Counted from the first letter of the stretch, positions 12,101 through 25,153 are shown. The stretch: 64,000 bases of DNA from Taeniopygia guttata (GCF_048771995.1 NC_133025.1:9176001-9240000); one strand, 5' to 3'. A program made the numbers and translations. The notes: generated from the sequence alone by a model not told the origin.

Positions 12101-15004
12101 TAAAGGTACTTCCAGCTAAATGGTAAAAATTAGAGTATTATTAAGAGATGTTTATGTCTTGAAAAATATCAAAAGTCTCTATCAATACATTAAAATCACA
12201 TGCTAGAAAACATATACTATGTTAAAGGGAAATGTAGTCTTATATAACATAATCTTTTATCATTAATATTTTTTTATAAAATAAAAATATTTTTTTATAA
12301 AATAGGTTAATAGCAGATAAGAAGTTCTAATTCAACAACACTTTTATGACTTTCTCCCTTGTCCCAGCGGAAGAGATAATCTAGTTTATTTTCTTAGCAT
12401 TTTAGAAACACATACTAAACTGCAAGAATTATGCTAAAATTCTTGTGTGGATCACTCTTTTCTGGCTGTGTTCTCCATCAGCTTCATCAGTGGTATCAGG
12501 AGTCCTGTGAGGAACCTTAGAATATCATGAATACAGCCTCTAAAAGAGCAATTCCACATTATGGAGAGAGGGGCGTTTCCTAGAGATGTTCACAAACAGT
12601 GAAATAATTGTATTTCAAATGTCTACTTCAGGAAAGAAAAAGAGAAAGAAGGAAGAATTATCGAAGATGGGAGAAAAAACTGAAGAAAAATAATAACTTC
12701 AATCCAACTATTGCAGTCTTAACTGTTGTGTAATACTCTCTGTAAGCGTACAGAGAAGAGAACAATCAAATTATTCATATTGCTAAAAGCTACTGTTTTG
12801 CATTGCTAAACTTTCATGTATGCAGGAAAAAATGGTCCTAAAATAGTTCCAAGTAGGTTATTTTGATCTTATTGGTAAGTACTGTGATCCTCACTGTGAA
12901 GATATTTACTAATTCTGGAAATTTCTAGGTCTTAAAAATATCTGATGAAGAGGTACTCCACTTGCCATTTATCATTTTTTAAGCAGTAAATGTGAGTCAA
13001 AAATACAATTTTGACCAAAAAAAATATTAAAGGCATGAAGCTTTATACTACTTATAATTAATTTACAGAAAAACTTCTTAAATGAAGATATAAAATAAAA
13101 ATTCTCAATTAGAGATCATTAGAAGCCAAGTGACAACAGTAGGAGTTTAAAATTGAGCAGGACTTTGAAACTCTAATTTTAATGTAATATATAAGCCTGT
13201 TCATGCTGTAAGGGAAATTTTATGCCTATGCCTACAGGGTTTTGTCCAAAAATGCTGATTTTTAGCAACAGGGATTTTGTGTTTAAATATTTTTTTTCTT
13301 TTTATGACAAAAAAAAAATAACTTCTCAAATGATGTCCTAGGAAATTTAGGGCCAAAATGCAACACATAAAGTAAGGTGATAGTCCTCTGGTATTTATGT
13401 GATCCTCATGATAGCAGAAAAAGACATTTCTACCAGCTGAATAATTCAGCACTTCATAGATTTACCAAAGGCAAGTATGTGAGTCAGGAACTTCTGGTGA
13501 GGAGTTAGGAAGGGATTTAACTAGGAAGGGATTTGAAAAAATAAAATAAAATTTTAAAATGGAGCTAGTCCTTAGGGAGGAACTGAGTCAAGATGATGGA
13601 AAGATAAGAACACAGAAATAGCTATAAGTTCAAACCTAAGACTGTTGGCAGTTGATAAAACTTGGCCTTTTAAGAGCTTTGATTTGCTGTTCTTGAGTTG
13701 TTTCTGGAGGGAGATATCTTCTATGAGTAGGAATTTTGGCTGTGTTGTATATTTCCTTAATTTAATTTTATTTTGTGGATTTTTAGGTCCATGGAGCATA
13801 GTCAATAGCAAACATTTCTGTTCTAGAATTTTTCTGTGAAATTTTGGTTTGTAAATGATATTGAGAGAGAGCTACCTCTATTTAACACAGAGGAAAACAT
13901 TTGAATATGTAGAACGCTTCTTCCATATTTTGTTGCAGGCAAACTCAGAAAACAAACCAGTGAAAGTCCTAAAAAGCATCTAGATCATACTTTATAAAGA
14001 TGAATCTTAGATTTCAAAGTCACTTTTCTAGGTCAACAGAAAGAATATGAAGGAGAAAAGGGAACATCCATTTATTTAGCATGGCACTGTAGATGCATAT
14101 TTCCTCTTTATCTTTGCATAAATCCATTCTTTTAATGATAATTCATTTTTCTTCTCTATAGTCATAAGACTATCAAAGACATTGTGGTAATGGGCAAAGT
14201 TGAGAACTCAGTTGGGCTGTACCCCACCACTCCCATCAGAGCCCGTGGGGAGTGCTCAGCTGCTCTTTGATTCTCTTTGTGTGCCTTCTGAGTTAGAGCT
14301 GATTATTCTTACTTTTATTTTTGTAAATGTAGTACAGGTGTTAAGGGAATTGTAGATACACAAAATGATGACTTAAAGATACTTCAGGGCAGGGGAAGAG
14401 GAAAGATGAGATGAAAGAAAGAAAAGGATTAATGTGGGAGGGAATATTTTCTTGTTTTAGCTGAAATTGTAGATTCATCTGTCTTCCTATCCTCAGAATT
14501 TCTTTGTGTGAATTAGTCCAAAGGACTTCAGGAACTGTTAAGAAATGTCATTAAATCTGCTACAACTCTGACTATCTCTGTGCTATATGTATGAACTCTG
14601 TTAAAGTGGAAAATCTCTTTCAGCTGGTGAGAGTTAATCTGCAATGTTAAAATCAATGGATGCAATCGAAAAAAATAACCCAAAAATAAGCCCAAATGTG
14701 TGAGGTATATTTTAAGTTGAATGAATTTATAATAGTAATTTAAAATTCTTTATGAGTTTTGTGTTTTTTCGGCTAGTTACTACACTTTATTTAACAGTAA
14801 AACTGGTAAAATAAATGGTCCAGGTATTTACATTCATAGTGTACTTGCTGCTGTTCTACAGTCTCTAAAGGGACAGTATTTTGTTGGTTGTGCTGCTTTG
14901 GGAAACCCTGTAGCTGAATTAAATCAGAGGCATGTTTGTAACATTGGTGCTATGTTATTGCAAACCAGCAAGTTTTTCAGCAGTATTCTATTGAATTAGA
15001 GAAA
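9186..15004. other. Intergenic AT-rich DNA, no gene seen
   Basis: No coding region is supported here. Open frames at 10179-10421 (minus) and 13572-13811 (minus) are AT-driven, with no domain and no splice context. A short direct repeat lies at about 12265-12304. The block also has a poly-T run near 11203-11218 and a duplicated AGGAAGGGATTT near 13508-13534. Confidence 0.6.
12265..12304. repeat. Two-copy AT-rich tandem repeat
   Basis: The unit AATATTTTTTTATAAAATA occurs twice in tandem with a two-base offset. It is simple sequence with no assigned role. Confidence 0.75.
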
Positions 15005-15165
15005 AGCAGTGGAGTCTCTACCGTTAGATGCATTCAAAAGCTGTCTGCACATGCTCCTGGGAAATCACCTATATGTGATCCTGCATGAGTAGAGGACTTG
15101 AATGGGATTGTCCAGAAGTTCCTTCCAACCTCAGCCAGTCTGTCATTCTGTGAATATGCAAACGT
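15005..15165 (+). mobile_element. CR1 LINE 3'-end fragment
   Basis: The sequence follows the avian CR1 3' terminus. It has GAGTCTCTACC, then CTGCACATGCTCCTGGG, then GTGATCCTGCATGAG, then the close CAGAAGTTCCTTCCAACCTC, ending in the tail CATTCTGTGA. This is a typical 5'-truncated CR1 insertion of about 160 bp in + orientation. No coding capacity remains. Confidence 0.85.
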
Positions 15166-16769
15166 TCCACCAAATATGTAAAAATATACTTCTTCAGGCC
15201 TACAAAAGGCTTGATTATTTTTCAGAAATAGCATTTGAAAGAGTTCTCATACTCCTCTTCCTCCATGCCTCAAGCTGTTACAAAGACTTTTTCTTGAGGC
15301 TTAGAAACTGTTCTTGATCTTAACTGCAGGTGTTATTTGCACTGGATTTGTCTGCCATGGGGCTCGTACTGTGAAGGGAGAGAGCACTTAGGAAAGGCTT
15401 ATAAACTTTACCTTTCCAGTATACTTTAAAACTGAGATTCAGCTGAAGACATCTTGAAATCTAAATTTCAAGAAAGCTGGCTCTGTGGCTTCCCACAAAA
15501 CTGTCTAACTTTATGGGTTTTGCACTGCTCCCTTAAGTTATGTGCCCACAAGTAGGTATGTAATGCCATTTAATGTGCCTTATGGTAGGGCTGGCAGATA
15601 TGACTGAGAATTTATGAAATAAATTATAGATCTTATAAAAGATCTCTTTCTCTCTGCACTGGCAGCTGGAGTCTTAAGTAGCATATAACATGTTTATGCA
15701 ATAGCATCCCATCTGTTATTCACCTGATTCCCCCTTAATGGTTTATGGACTGGCTCTCATCCAACTGCAATGAGAGTCTGAGCGCTCAACTCACATGTAG
15801 AGGGTACTTAAATGTAGGCATCCTTTTAACTTAGTTAAATCCTGCTCTAGAATCCAGTTGCTTAGTGTGAAAATGATGGTAAAGCCTCTGAAAATTGGAA
15901 TTCTTATTTAGAGAGTGCAAAAGCTGTCAAGAGCAGTGGAACTTGGGACCCAGGAGAGTTTTCCTGCCATGCCACTTGAGATAAAACTGCTGTGGTTCCC
16001 TGATTGAAGTCCACCCAGTAGCAAGGCCAACCATGTGTCATCAGTACACATGCATATGCACACTCAATAGTTCCCTGAGTAAAGACACAGCGAGCAGATG
16101 AAGTTGGGAACTGCAAATCACAAGAAATCATGAGATAGTTTTTTGCACGTCATGACTAGAGCATGTTTTTAAATTCTTAAAACCATAAATTACCACTGTT
16201 AGAGTAAGATGCGTCATTGTTCCCATATAATAGATAAGAAAGCCTCCTACACAGTGGTATACAGTTAATCACTAGAAGTGATTATCTTCTAGTGGCTACC
16301 TACAGGTATAAAAAAAATCTCTTTAACAACAGGAAGTCTTGGTTTCTTAAGCTGTGGCTCATCATTTAGGTTTAACAACTTGTTGAAGAAAAAGAGACTG
16401 CTACATTGCCTGATGATACAAGCCACTGCAATGTGCCTAATTATTTAAAGAAAGTGGTATTAAGAAAGTGGTACTGTAAGAATTAGGAAAGTGAACTGAA
16501 TATGGAAAACTTGGGGGTTTTGGACTTTACTGAGTTTCATTGTTGTTTATTTCATTACAGTAAAACTTTGGCATATAGGCAATAAATTACAAAAATATAT
16601 TTTTTGTTTGTAAAGGAACTAGATGTTTAATAAGAGAAGCTGTTTCTAAAATTGAGATTAACCATGTGGAACTGTACAGCTGCAGAGTTGTAAGAGGCTA
16701 ATGAAAGTTGCACATGGCAGTATTGCATAACCAACAGTAATTTAAATTTTCAGGTACTGGATACTATGA
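15166..16769. other. Intergenic DNA, no gene seen
   Basis: No supported gene. The minus-strand open frame at 15904-16131 has no recognisable domain and is taken as chance. No structured RNA was recognised. Confidence 0.55.
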
Positions 16770-18790
16770 AGGATGTTCTGTTTGGTGTGAGACCTATGAT
16801 AAATGAGAGAAAGATATTATGCATTCCTGGGTGCTCATCCACATGGGCACCAATGACACTGCCAGGGAAGACCCTGAGGCAAGCTAGAGTGACTAGAAGG
16901 CTCTGGGGGCAATGGTGAACAGCATGGGAGTCCAGGTTTTATTCTCAACCCTCCTCTTGAAGAGGAAAAGCTGGGGCAGGAGTAGATGTGCATTTCATGA
17001 GATCCCAGGTATGTCTGAGGTTTAGTGAGGTCCCTCGTGTGCCTGGTGCACTGAGATGGATGGACAGAATATCTTTAAGAAAGAAAAAAGTAGAGAGAAA
17101 GGGAATTGCTGCTAATGCAAAGGAGCAACTCTTCTGTGGTATGGGCAACAGTTTAGTTGAGAGTTTGCATGTCAGGGTCAGAGGAGAGGCCAGTAAACAG
17201 CACATTGTGGCACGAGCATGTTACAGACACTGAATGTCAGTGAAGAAGTAGACAGCCTTCCTTAAAAAGTTGACAAGAACCTTTCTATTACAGTCTTTGT
17301 TTCTCATAGTATATTTAAGTCTCCCTGACACCTGCCAAAAGGGAAGCACAGCAGGACACATTCCCAGAAAATTCTGGAGGTTGTCATGTACAACTTTATA
17401 AAACAAATGTTGTGTATGACAAGCAGAGGTGATGTTTTCCTGGACATTCATGGCCTCTAAAGAGCTTGTTGGGGATGTGACAGTCAATAACAGGTGGGCT
17501 TGGTCAGTGACAATGAAATTGCAGAGCTCAAGATCCTGAGGGGATTCCCGGGGAAGGCAAGAAACAGAACCTAGACCCTGAATTTCAAGAATGTAGATTT
17601 CAGCTGAGTCAGAGAACTGGGAAGTAAAATCTGGTGGGAAGCAGTATTGAAGGGCAAAGGAGCTCATGAAAGTTAGTAGATCTTTAAGATCAGTCCCCTT
17701 GATACAAAGCAATGATCCATCCTAGTACTCACAAAAATTAATATATATATTGGGAGTCTGTCTTGGTTAAACAAGGACCTGGCTGGGGTCCAGTGCAAAA
17801 AGAACATTTAGAGGAGTAAAACAGGCTAAGGAGGAATTTAGAAACACTGCTTGGGTAGGTACAGATGGTGTTAGGTAGGTCAAAGTGTGGAAGATGATAG
17901 AGTCAGTGATCTGAGTAATCTCAATATATACAGATCCACAGGACTATAAGGGATGCATCTGTGAATACTCAGAGATTTGACCAATGTCATATGAGGTAAG
18001 TCTTAGGTGTCCTTGAAAGGTTGTGGAGACTGGGGAACTGATGACTGGGGAAAGGAAAATGCTATAATCTTCAGAAAGAACCAAAAATGATACCAGTAAA
18101 CAAAAGGCAGGTCAATCTCACCTTCGTTGCTGGAAAATTCATGGAGTGAGTCCTCTTGTAAGCCATTTCTAGACAAATTAAGAGGAAGGTGGAAAATTAA
18201 AATATCTGATACAGATGTACAACATGTAAGTCATGCTTTAGCCAATTGGATTTGCCCTATCTTGTTTAATAAGTTTATCGATGATCTGGAGGAGACGGAC
18301 CCTCAAGTTTGCTAATGATTCCAAACTGGCAGATGAGGTCAATGTGCTCTGTGGTACGGCCGGCATCCAAGGAGATGTAGACAGACTGGAGGAATGGGCA
18401 GACATGAACCCATTGAAATTCCAGAGGAATTTGTGCAAAGACCTTCACTTTAGGTGGTCAACAGCATATTGGGCTGCATTGTAGCCAAGAAATTGAGGGA
18501 ACCGATCATTCCTTTGTACTCAGCACTTGTAATATTGCATCTGGAGTGCGGCAGCCAGGTTTGGGTTCTTCTGCACAAGAAAGAGATTGGCAAACTGGAA
18601 TAAGTCCAATGAAGGGCTGCCCAGACTATTAAGAAATTGGAGTAACTGTCCTCTGAGGAGAGGCTGAGAGATTTGGCTGAATTTGACTGAAAGTTGCACT
18701 GAACAACCTAATATATGCTGGACTTGTTTTGAGAAAGTGGTTGGTCCGGGTAACTTCCAAAGGTTACTTCTTACCCATTCTAAAACTGGT
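16770..18790 (+). mobile_element. Long degraded CR1 LINE with ORF1 esterase and RT traces
   Basis: Three CR1 landmarks appear in order on the + strand. At about 16830-16930 a frame reads VLIHMGTNDTAREDPE, the SGNH/GDSL esterase motif of CR1 ORF1. At about 18115-18170 the sequence matches the pre-RT segment around the 'SLTSVPGKIME' region. At about 18240-18680 translated pieces read LFNKFIDDLE, FANDSKLADEV and IIPLYSALV, which are the reverse transcriptase fingers/palm and the C-terminal region. The end at about 18730-18790 (GGTTGGTCCGGGTAACTTCC ... CCATTCT) matches the CR1 3' terminus. Stops and frame changes interrupt every piece, so it is a dead LINE. The middle (about 17250-18100) is too diverged to assign by eye and may include other DNA. 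Confidence 0.75.
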
Positions 18791-21700
18791 TTTGGACTAA
18801 AATGAAAATCAAGGGCTTTGGGATATATGACTGGTCTGGTGCCATTATGAGCAAGGAGCTATTTCTAATGCCAAGAGTATAAAACCTCTAAGTACATATC
18901 TGAAGAGAAGGGTAAACTTTCTTAGTCCTGAGTAGATATTCTTTCTGGGATAAAGACTGTTGTTTAGTTTGCCTGAAATGAGTAGTATTCAGAGCCCATT
19001 CTAAGGACTATAGAACTAAGATAATTTTTAAAATGTTTTTTCTCTTTAATTCCATCACATGGTTGGTAGCTTGTGCCAAAAAACCTAGTTAGTGTATTTA
19101 ATGTGGTCTACAGCATGTCACTCAATACATGGTAAACAATGGGCAGAACCCACTGGAATTGTGTGCTCTGCATTCTTGTTTCCACTCTACTTGTCAACTC
19201 CTACAGAAGGAGATAGGTGCTTAACTTTAATCTCTTATCCTTGAAAATGGTAACCTTGGCCAATATTTAGGAGTTTTAGTTAAAATCAATGTAATACAAA
19301 AGAGTTACATTTCGTAGCCCTAATGAATATTAATATCCACTCCTTATCCACTCCACCCTTTACCAACCTCCCCTTTCCCCCCAAGCCCCTGGATTTTTTT
19401 AGAAGGAAAAGTTATATAATATTATGTTTTAAATGAACCTGCTCTCTGTGACATAGGCAGGACCTGAACATATAATCTAAATATGTACTTCACTAGCAAG
19501 ACTTTCCTCTATTTAGGCTGTGAAGTTTTTCCTACTGTGTTCTCAGCATGGAAGAGGTAACTGCTAGGAGAATTAGAACTTTCAACACTCTTATGTTACC
19601 AGTTAAAATCCTAAGAGAAAGATTCTGAGGGTTTCACTGTTATGCTCACTGGTGCAAACCCAATTCTTTATTTTAATGTGATTTATCAGAACTTGGTGCT
19701 AATAATAGCTCAAAACTTTCCCTAGTTTCTTCATTGGGTTTGCTCTTGAGTTGTAATAATTATACATATGACTCTTTCATCATATAAGCAAATAAAAATT
19801 TAACTCTTTGTGGTGGTATCTGTACCACTTAGTTGGACTCAGCTGCTGCAGGTGAATTATCTCATATTAAAGAAAGCAACAGTAGAACAACAATATTTCT
19901 GTTGCATGTTGTTTAGGACACAGCCTTTGAGACTAGTGGCTATTTTTTCCCCATTCTTCACTTAAAGATGCAAATCACTATTTGTGTAGTAAAAATACTG
20001 ATTGCAAATTATGTTTAACATTGTGACTAATCTATACTATGCTCATACTGTGAACACATCAGCATTCCTGTGCTGTACTCAGGTGCCAGACCCTGTTTTG
20101 TTGAAGTAAGAAAATGTGGTTGTGAGATTGCTGGGAAAACTTATCCAGGTGCCCATGCACTGGCTATTCAGTAGGGTTAAGTGTACTAATCCTGTTCCAC
20201 TTAGACTGATAATAATGAGGCAAAATATCTGCAGAGGCTTCTCCAAAGTGATTAGCTTAATCTTAAAAAGGATGCTATAACAGTAATGTTATTATATCAG
20301 AGGGTGTGTTATCCCAAGACCCCAGACTCTCAGGTACTCTGGAGTATTGCAAATAATTCTGCCCAGGATGTTTTATAATACCTGGGGGTTTTCATGCTGT
20401 ATTCAGTTTTGAGTCAGGTGGGTTGTTTTCCCTTAAATAGGTGAGTTTTGAAGGAGTTTTGAAAGAGGGTAGATCACTATTCCATTAGTTTCTCAACCTG
20501 CATTTATAAAGTAATGGAATAGAGCATTCTATGCAGAAAGAGAAGAGTTATATATATTTGAATAGAAGAGCAAAAACACACAATGCTTTGCATGGCATCT
20601 TGTTATCATCATTTATGGGTTGTTTTGGTGACTAGTAATTCAGGTAAGACTGGAGAATAGTCACAATCTTCAAGAACATTTGCTGTGCAGTATTTAGCCA
20701 AACTTTGGCTGGTATGTAGATGCACTTTTGGCACAGAATTAGAATTTGTGAGACAAGCCTTGCTAGTGGCAGCCATCATTACAAGGCATTGCTCATGCTG
20801 TATAGCAGATGGACTTAACTGCTGGATGCATCTTAGCCATCTCTTTTAAACTCCACAGTCTCTGTGTCTCTGCAATGAGGCAGATAAATGTGATAGGGGC
20901 ACTGCAACATTTAGCTAAGTATTTGTACAAGTTAGAATAAGAAATGATTAATGTGTAAAGTTTTATAAATACGTTAATGCAAATTCTAGCTTCTCTTCTA
21001 GGTCCCTCTATCTTATTTTGTGGTACTGATCAGTACAACCTCTGGTAACTGCTAACAATTAACACAACTCTACCCTCTTCACTTTTGTCTGGGCACAGTG
21101 CCAGGCATATTATTAAGATATAAAAGTTTCTCCCATTTTGCTATTTCATGCCAAGGTGTTACTGACCTCTTCCTTTGTTCTGATGATCTTAGCATTACTT
21201 CTCCAACTTCTATACACTAAATGGCTTTTTCTCAACTGTAAAATGTAAAGAACACATCTATACTAAGTAGTCTGGTGATGAAAAAATTGGATGTCTTCAA
21301 TGTTGTTAATCAGAGAATTAACTTCTTGCACTCATTTTAGTGCTGCAGATACACTCTTAACTGAGATTACCTTGCCCCAGATTGGATTCAGCACCAGCAA
21401 AAGATGAACTGGTGTCCTTGTGCTGCTTCTGCATACTCAGCTCTGTCTCGGACTGGCTCCTTTGGAGATTTAATGCATCTAGTTTGCATATCAAACTGGT
21501 CAGGCCCTGTTCAAAGAACTGCATTACTGATAAAGCACAGTGTTTAGTCTGAATGAAGTTACATCACTTCAAATATATGGTGCCTTTGTTTTGCAAGGAT
21601 AAAGATGTTATGTGTGATCTCAATGTAAAATATAAAAATGTTTGTGATTGTGCTGGTCTATTTTGGTTTCAAACAGATACAATTAAGATTCTACAAAAAC

Positions 21701-22457
21701 TGTGAACAGGTCCTCAAAGAGTAATTTGATTTGCTGCTATTCATGATTATCCTTTTTATATTACCTAGTATCAAAGAAAAGGTAACTTGCTTCTGTATCT
21801 CTGCCTCTAAATTTGCAGAAAGAACTCTAATTTGCATGCACTTTAAAAAAGACTGTTTTATCTCTAAAAGGGTTTTAATCGTATTTTTCTGTGCTAGAGA
21901 TTAAGCAATTTTTTTTATAAGGGTTTTTATACTATCACCAATGTGCTGTTTCTTGCAAGTTAGGTATTACAATTTTTGAGAAATGGGCTGATTAATTTGA
22001 TAACTTCTCTTTCCTTGCAGAGAATCTCGAGACTCATTAGTTTCTGAGCTTCATTAGTAACACCAAAATGAGAGAGACAAGCGAGTTCTTGTCACGTTTG
22101 GACAGACCATGAAGTACATAGGGAGAAAGTTGTGGAAATGATAGGATGTAGGGAAAATAGGCTGCAGCAGGACTTCTGGAACAGATAAATATTGATTTCA
22201 TGCTCTTTCCTAAGGAAAGGTAAATGTTACAAAATTGTGAAAAGAGACTGTTTCCACAAAAATCCCCAAGATATTTGAAATCATAATTTTTAAGGTGAAA
22301 TCCTTGGCTCCGGTGAAGCCAATAATGAACTTCCCACTTAAAGTAATTTCTCATCCTTTGCCTCTTTTTGAGCTCATCTTTCTTCCTCAGGCCGTAATGT
22401 CTCTTCCTCTTATTTTCTATCTCAGGGCAGGACAGTGAAACAGAAACTGTGTATATA
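18791..22457. other. Intergenic AT-rich DNA, no gene seen
   Basis: No coding region is supported. The longest open frame (22037-22468, minus, 143 codons) begins at TTG and has no recognisable domain, so it is not called. No repeat family was recognised apart from short homopolymer runs. Confidence 0.55.
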
Positions 22458-22734
22458 GTTTTAAACAATAAGAATCAGCAGAACTCTTGTTTCTCTACTT
22501 TGAATTGTTTTATTGAGTGAATTTATTTATTCAAAACCACTAGTTCTTCTGACTCAGACCAAGAAGTTGTCTTATGTTTATAATCAGATGGCATATGTAT
22601 TTTAAACATAAGACAACTTCTCAGTCTGAGTCAGAAGAACTAGTCACTTATTTGGCTTTGAATAAATTAATTCACTCAATAAAACAATTCAAAGTGGGGA
22701 AACAAGAGTTCTGCTAATGCTTATTGTTTAAAAC
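22458..22734. repeat. Long inverted repeat (hairpin), arms about 123 and 132 bp
   Basis: The left arm (22458-22580) and the right arm (22603-22734) are reverse complements with only a handful of differences, plus one small gap of about 8 bases. They are separated by a 22-bp loop. Both outer ends read GTTTTAAAC/GTTTAAAAC. The symmetry stops sharply outside these ends, and I see no transposase or convincing target-site duplication. Transcribed, it would fold into a stem of about 120 bp. It could be a fold-back (MITE-like) transposon, a template-switch inverted duplication or a structured RNA locus. I cannot tell which. Confidence 0.9.
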
Positions 22735-23739
22735 TTTCATTTGGGAACATTCTAAAGTTTCAGACTACCCAACTGAAGGACAAGATACCATCCTCCACAA
22801 AATACTCAATATTTAAGAGTATTATGATTGCTCACATTAGTATCATAAAACCAAATGTTTTAATTGATAAAAATCTATTTCCCCAAGTTTTTATTTTGTA
22901 CTTGTCTTCTTCCATGCAGCAGCACTTGGCACACCTATTCGTAATTACAAATATGATGTTCACTTGTGCAAAATGATGTCGGGTTGTGCATTTGTTTCCT
23001 TCTAACCCCCTTAAGTGAACTTTGTCTTTCCTTCACATGTCAAGGGAATCCACCTTCCTTCAGGTGTGACTGCATTGTGTGTAGCCTCTTGCACAGACCT
23101 TTCTAATATTTTACCTAGGACACCATGTGAAGAGGCAGCCACTTACACTCATGTCATGCTACTCCACTAAGACAGTTTCTCTCTGTGCTTTATCATGTGC
23201 TCTGCTGTTCGCTTGATGTGTTACTTGTAGCCACTCAGGAGAAAAGTAGGAAGCCCCCAGCTGCTACTAATTTCATCACTTACTGTGAACCAGTACTGGA
23301 AAAATGATCTCTGGTTGCTACACTACAAGAACACTATAAATATTTGTACAGCATCCTTATGTAGGTCATTTTGGGAGCTCATCTGCATACAGCTGTATCT
23401 GAAGCAAAGTATTAATGAAGCTAAAGAAGGAGACCAGCAAGAGTACTAAATGCTAGCACATTTTCCTTGCTAAAACAAAGTATATTTGTGAAAACAACTT
23501 TGAATATGCAAAATGTGGTCACAATTTAGTAAGATCTCTAGAAAGGATTTGGTAACAACTTGGCTCTGATCAATGAGGCAGAAAAACTAGTGGCAAAGAC
23601 ATAGAAAGGTCAAAGTACTTAGTGGCTTTAATGGATTGGGTTTGTCCTGTAGTCTTCTAGGTTTCTGAGGGAAAGCATGAGCTGTAGAAGAGAGTACTTA
23701 AACCAGTTGGCTGTGCAGAAGCCTATGGCACTAAATGGG
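22735..23739. other. Intergenic DNA, no gene seen
   Basis: There is no supported coding region, RNA gene or recognised repeat between the long inverted repeat and the CR1 remnant that precedes the PCLO promoter. Confidence 0.55.
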
Positions 23740-24795
23740 ATGGATGAAAAAGTGATGGGGGAGCTGATGCTACTGCAAAGTCATCTTCAGAAAGTCACTG
23801 GGAAAGTTTCCTAATGATCAGGAAGAAAAAAGCAAGCACTGTATCCATCTTCAAAAGGGAGATCCGCAAGAGAATGACCAGGCAGTTCAACAAATGTGGC
23901 CAGTAGCCTTCCTGGGAAAGTTACAGAGCAAGTCCTCTTAGAAGCCATGTCCAAGCAGCCAAAAGACAGAAAAGCTATTAAAAATAGACAGCATGTGTTT
24001 AACCCCAGACACATCACTCCATTAGGCTTTCAGCATGACCAACTATAACATCCTTATATCTAAATTAGGGAGACCTGTGGATGGAAAATAGACTGAACTA
24101 TTGGGCTGAAACCAGCTGTGGTTATTTGCATCACATCCAACTTCTGGCATGCTACTATTTGCATGTTTCTGACTAGTGGTATGCAATATCTCTGCTACTG
24201 ATATGAGCAAGGCATGGAATACACCCTCTGCAAATCTCAGCTGAGGAAACAGTAGATACACTAAAGAGTAGGGCCACTCTGCTCCATCCAGGTGGAGAAT
24301 GAGCTGGCAGGAATGTCTTGAAGTTGAAGAATGGCAAGCTGAGAGTTCTGTATCTGGGAACGAGTAACTCTGTGCAGCAGGATAGGTGTTCCAAAAGCAG
24401 CTTTGCAGCAAACATCCAGGTGAAATGCATTCCAGCAGTAGGTGGTTGTGATGAAGAATGGCTGAGGCAGACTGACCTCTGCTACCTCAAGTGTGGCCAG
24501 AAGGTTGGAGAAGGTTATTCTTCTCAATATATTCAGCAGCTGAGAAACTGCATTAGGAGTACAGTGTCCAGTTTGGGACTGATCAGTCCTGGAATAACAC
24601 TGATATGGTGGAGACAGTCATCACAACGGTAGACTGGTACTGAAACACAGATCGAGAGAAGCTGTAAAATCCCTATCCACAGGGACATTCAAAAATCTGT
24701 TCTTCAGGGCACGGAGCAATCCTACCTCATTGACTCTACTCTGAAGGGGTTGCTTCGTGGGGGCGGTGTCCTCCAGTAGCGTTTTCCAGTCCTTC
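23740..24795 (+). mobile_element. Degraded CR1 LINE abutting the PCLO CpG island
   Basis: At about 23860-23990 the sequence matches the CR1 pre-RT segment (AGCCTTCCTGGGAAAG... then GCAAGTCCTCTTAGAAGCC). At about 24320-24390 a frame reads LKNGKLRVLYLG, the CR1 RT-C-terminal motif around 'GKCRVLHLG'. At about 24655-24790 the CR1 3' end is recognisable (CACAGGGACATTCAAAA ... GACTCTACTCTGA ... GTCCTCCAG). All frames are broken. The 3' end lies within about 50-100 bp of the GC-rich PCLO promoter, so the insertion defines the upstream edge of the CpG island. Confidence 0.75.
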
Positions 24796-25015
24796 TTTTG
24801 CTTCGGGCATACGAAGCTTCTTCAAGCTTTAACTGCTGGCGAGCACATCCTTGGCCGAAGATGGAAGGAGAGCGGGAGGCAGCGCCCGCAGGGAGGGCGG
24901 CGGGTCCCCGCTCGGTGCCTCGAGATGCGGCGGGTGCGCGGGGCGGGGGCGACGGCGCCTTTAAAGGCCGGGGCGCGGGGCGGGCCGGAGCGCGGGGGGA
25001 GCGCCCGCCCGGAGC

Positions 25016-25153
25016 ATGCGCCGCGCGGGGCGGCGGAGCGCGGCGGGCGGCACCGCCGCACTCCCCCGGCAGCCGCGGCGGCAGCCAGCGAGCCCCAGCC
25101 CGGCCCCGCCGCTGCCGCCTCGCGGGGCCGTGGTGGCGGCCGCGGAGCCCTGA
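25016..25153 (+). promoter_or_regulatory. Possible in-frame uORF in PCLO 5' UTR
   Basis: An ATG at 25016 opens 45 codons that end at TGA 25151-25153, in the same frame as the PCLO start 81 bp further on. If transcription begins upstream of 25016, ribosomes would meet this uORF first. Its product is Arg/Ala/Pro-rich with no domain, so any role would be translational control. The ATG context is poor-to-moderate and the transcription start is unknown. Confidence 0.35.

Noticed and set aside
17221-17712. 163-codon minus-strand open frame
   Set aside because: It is antisense within the region bounded by CR1 landmarks and shows no domain or regulatory context.
21387-21410. Second RE1 candidate (TTCAGCACCAGC)
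   Set aside because: Only the left half-site matches; the right half-site GGACAGC is absent at every usual spacing that I checked.
22037-22468. 143-codon minus-strand open frame
   Set aside because: It begins at TTG, not ATG, has no splice context and has no recognisable domain. It stops where the inverted repeat begins, so chance is the likely cause.
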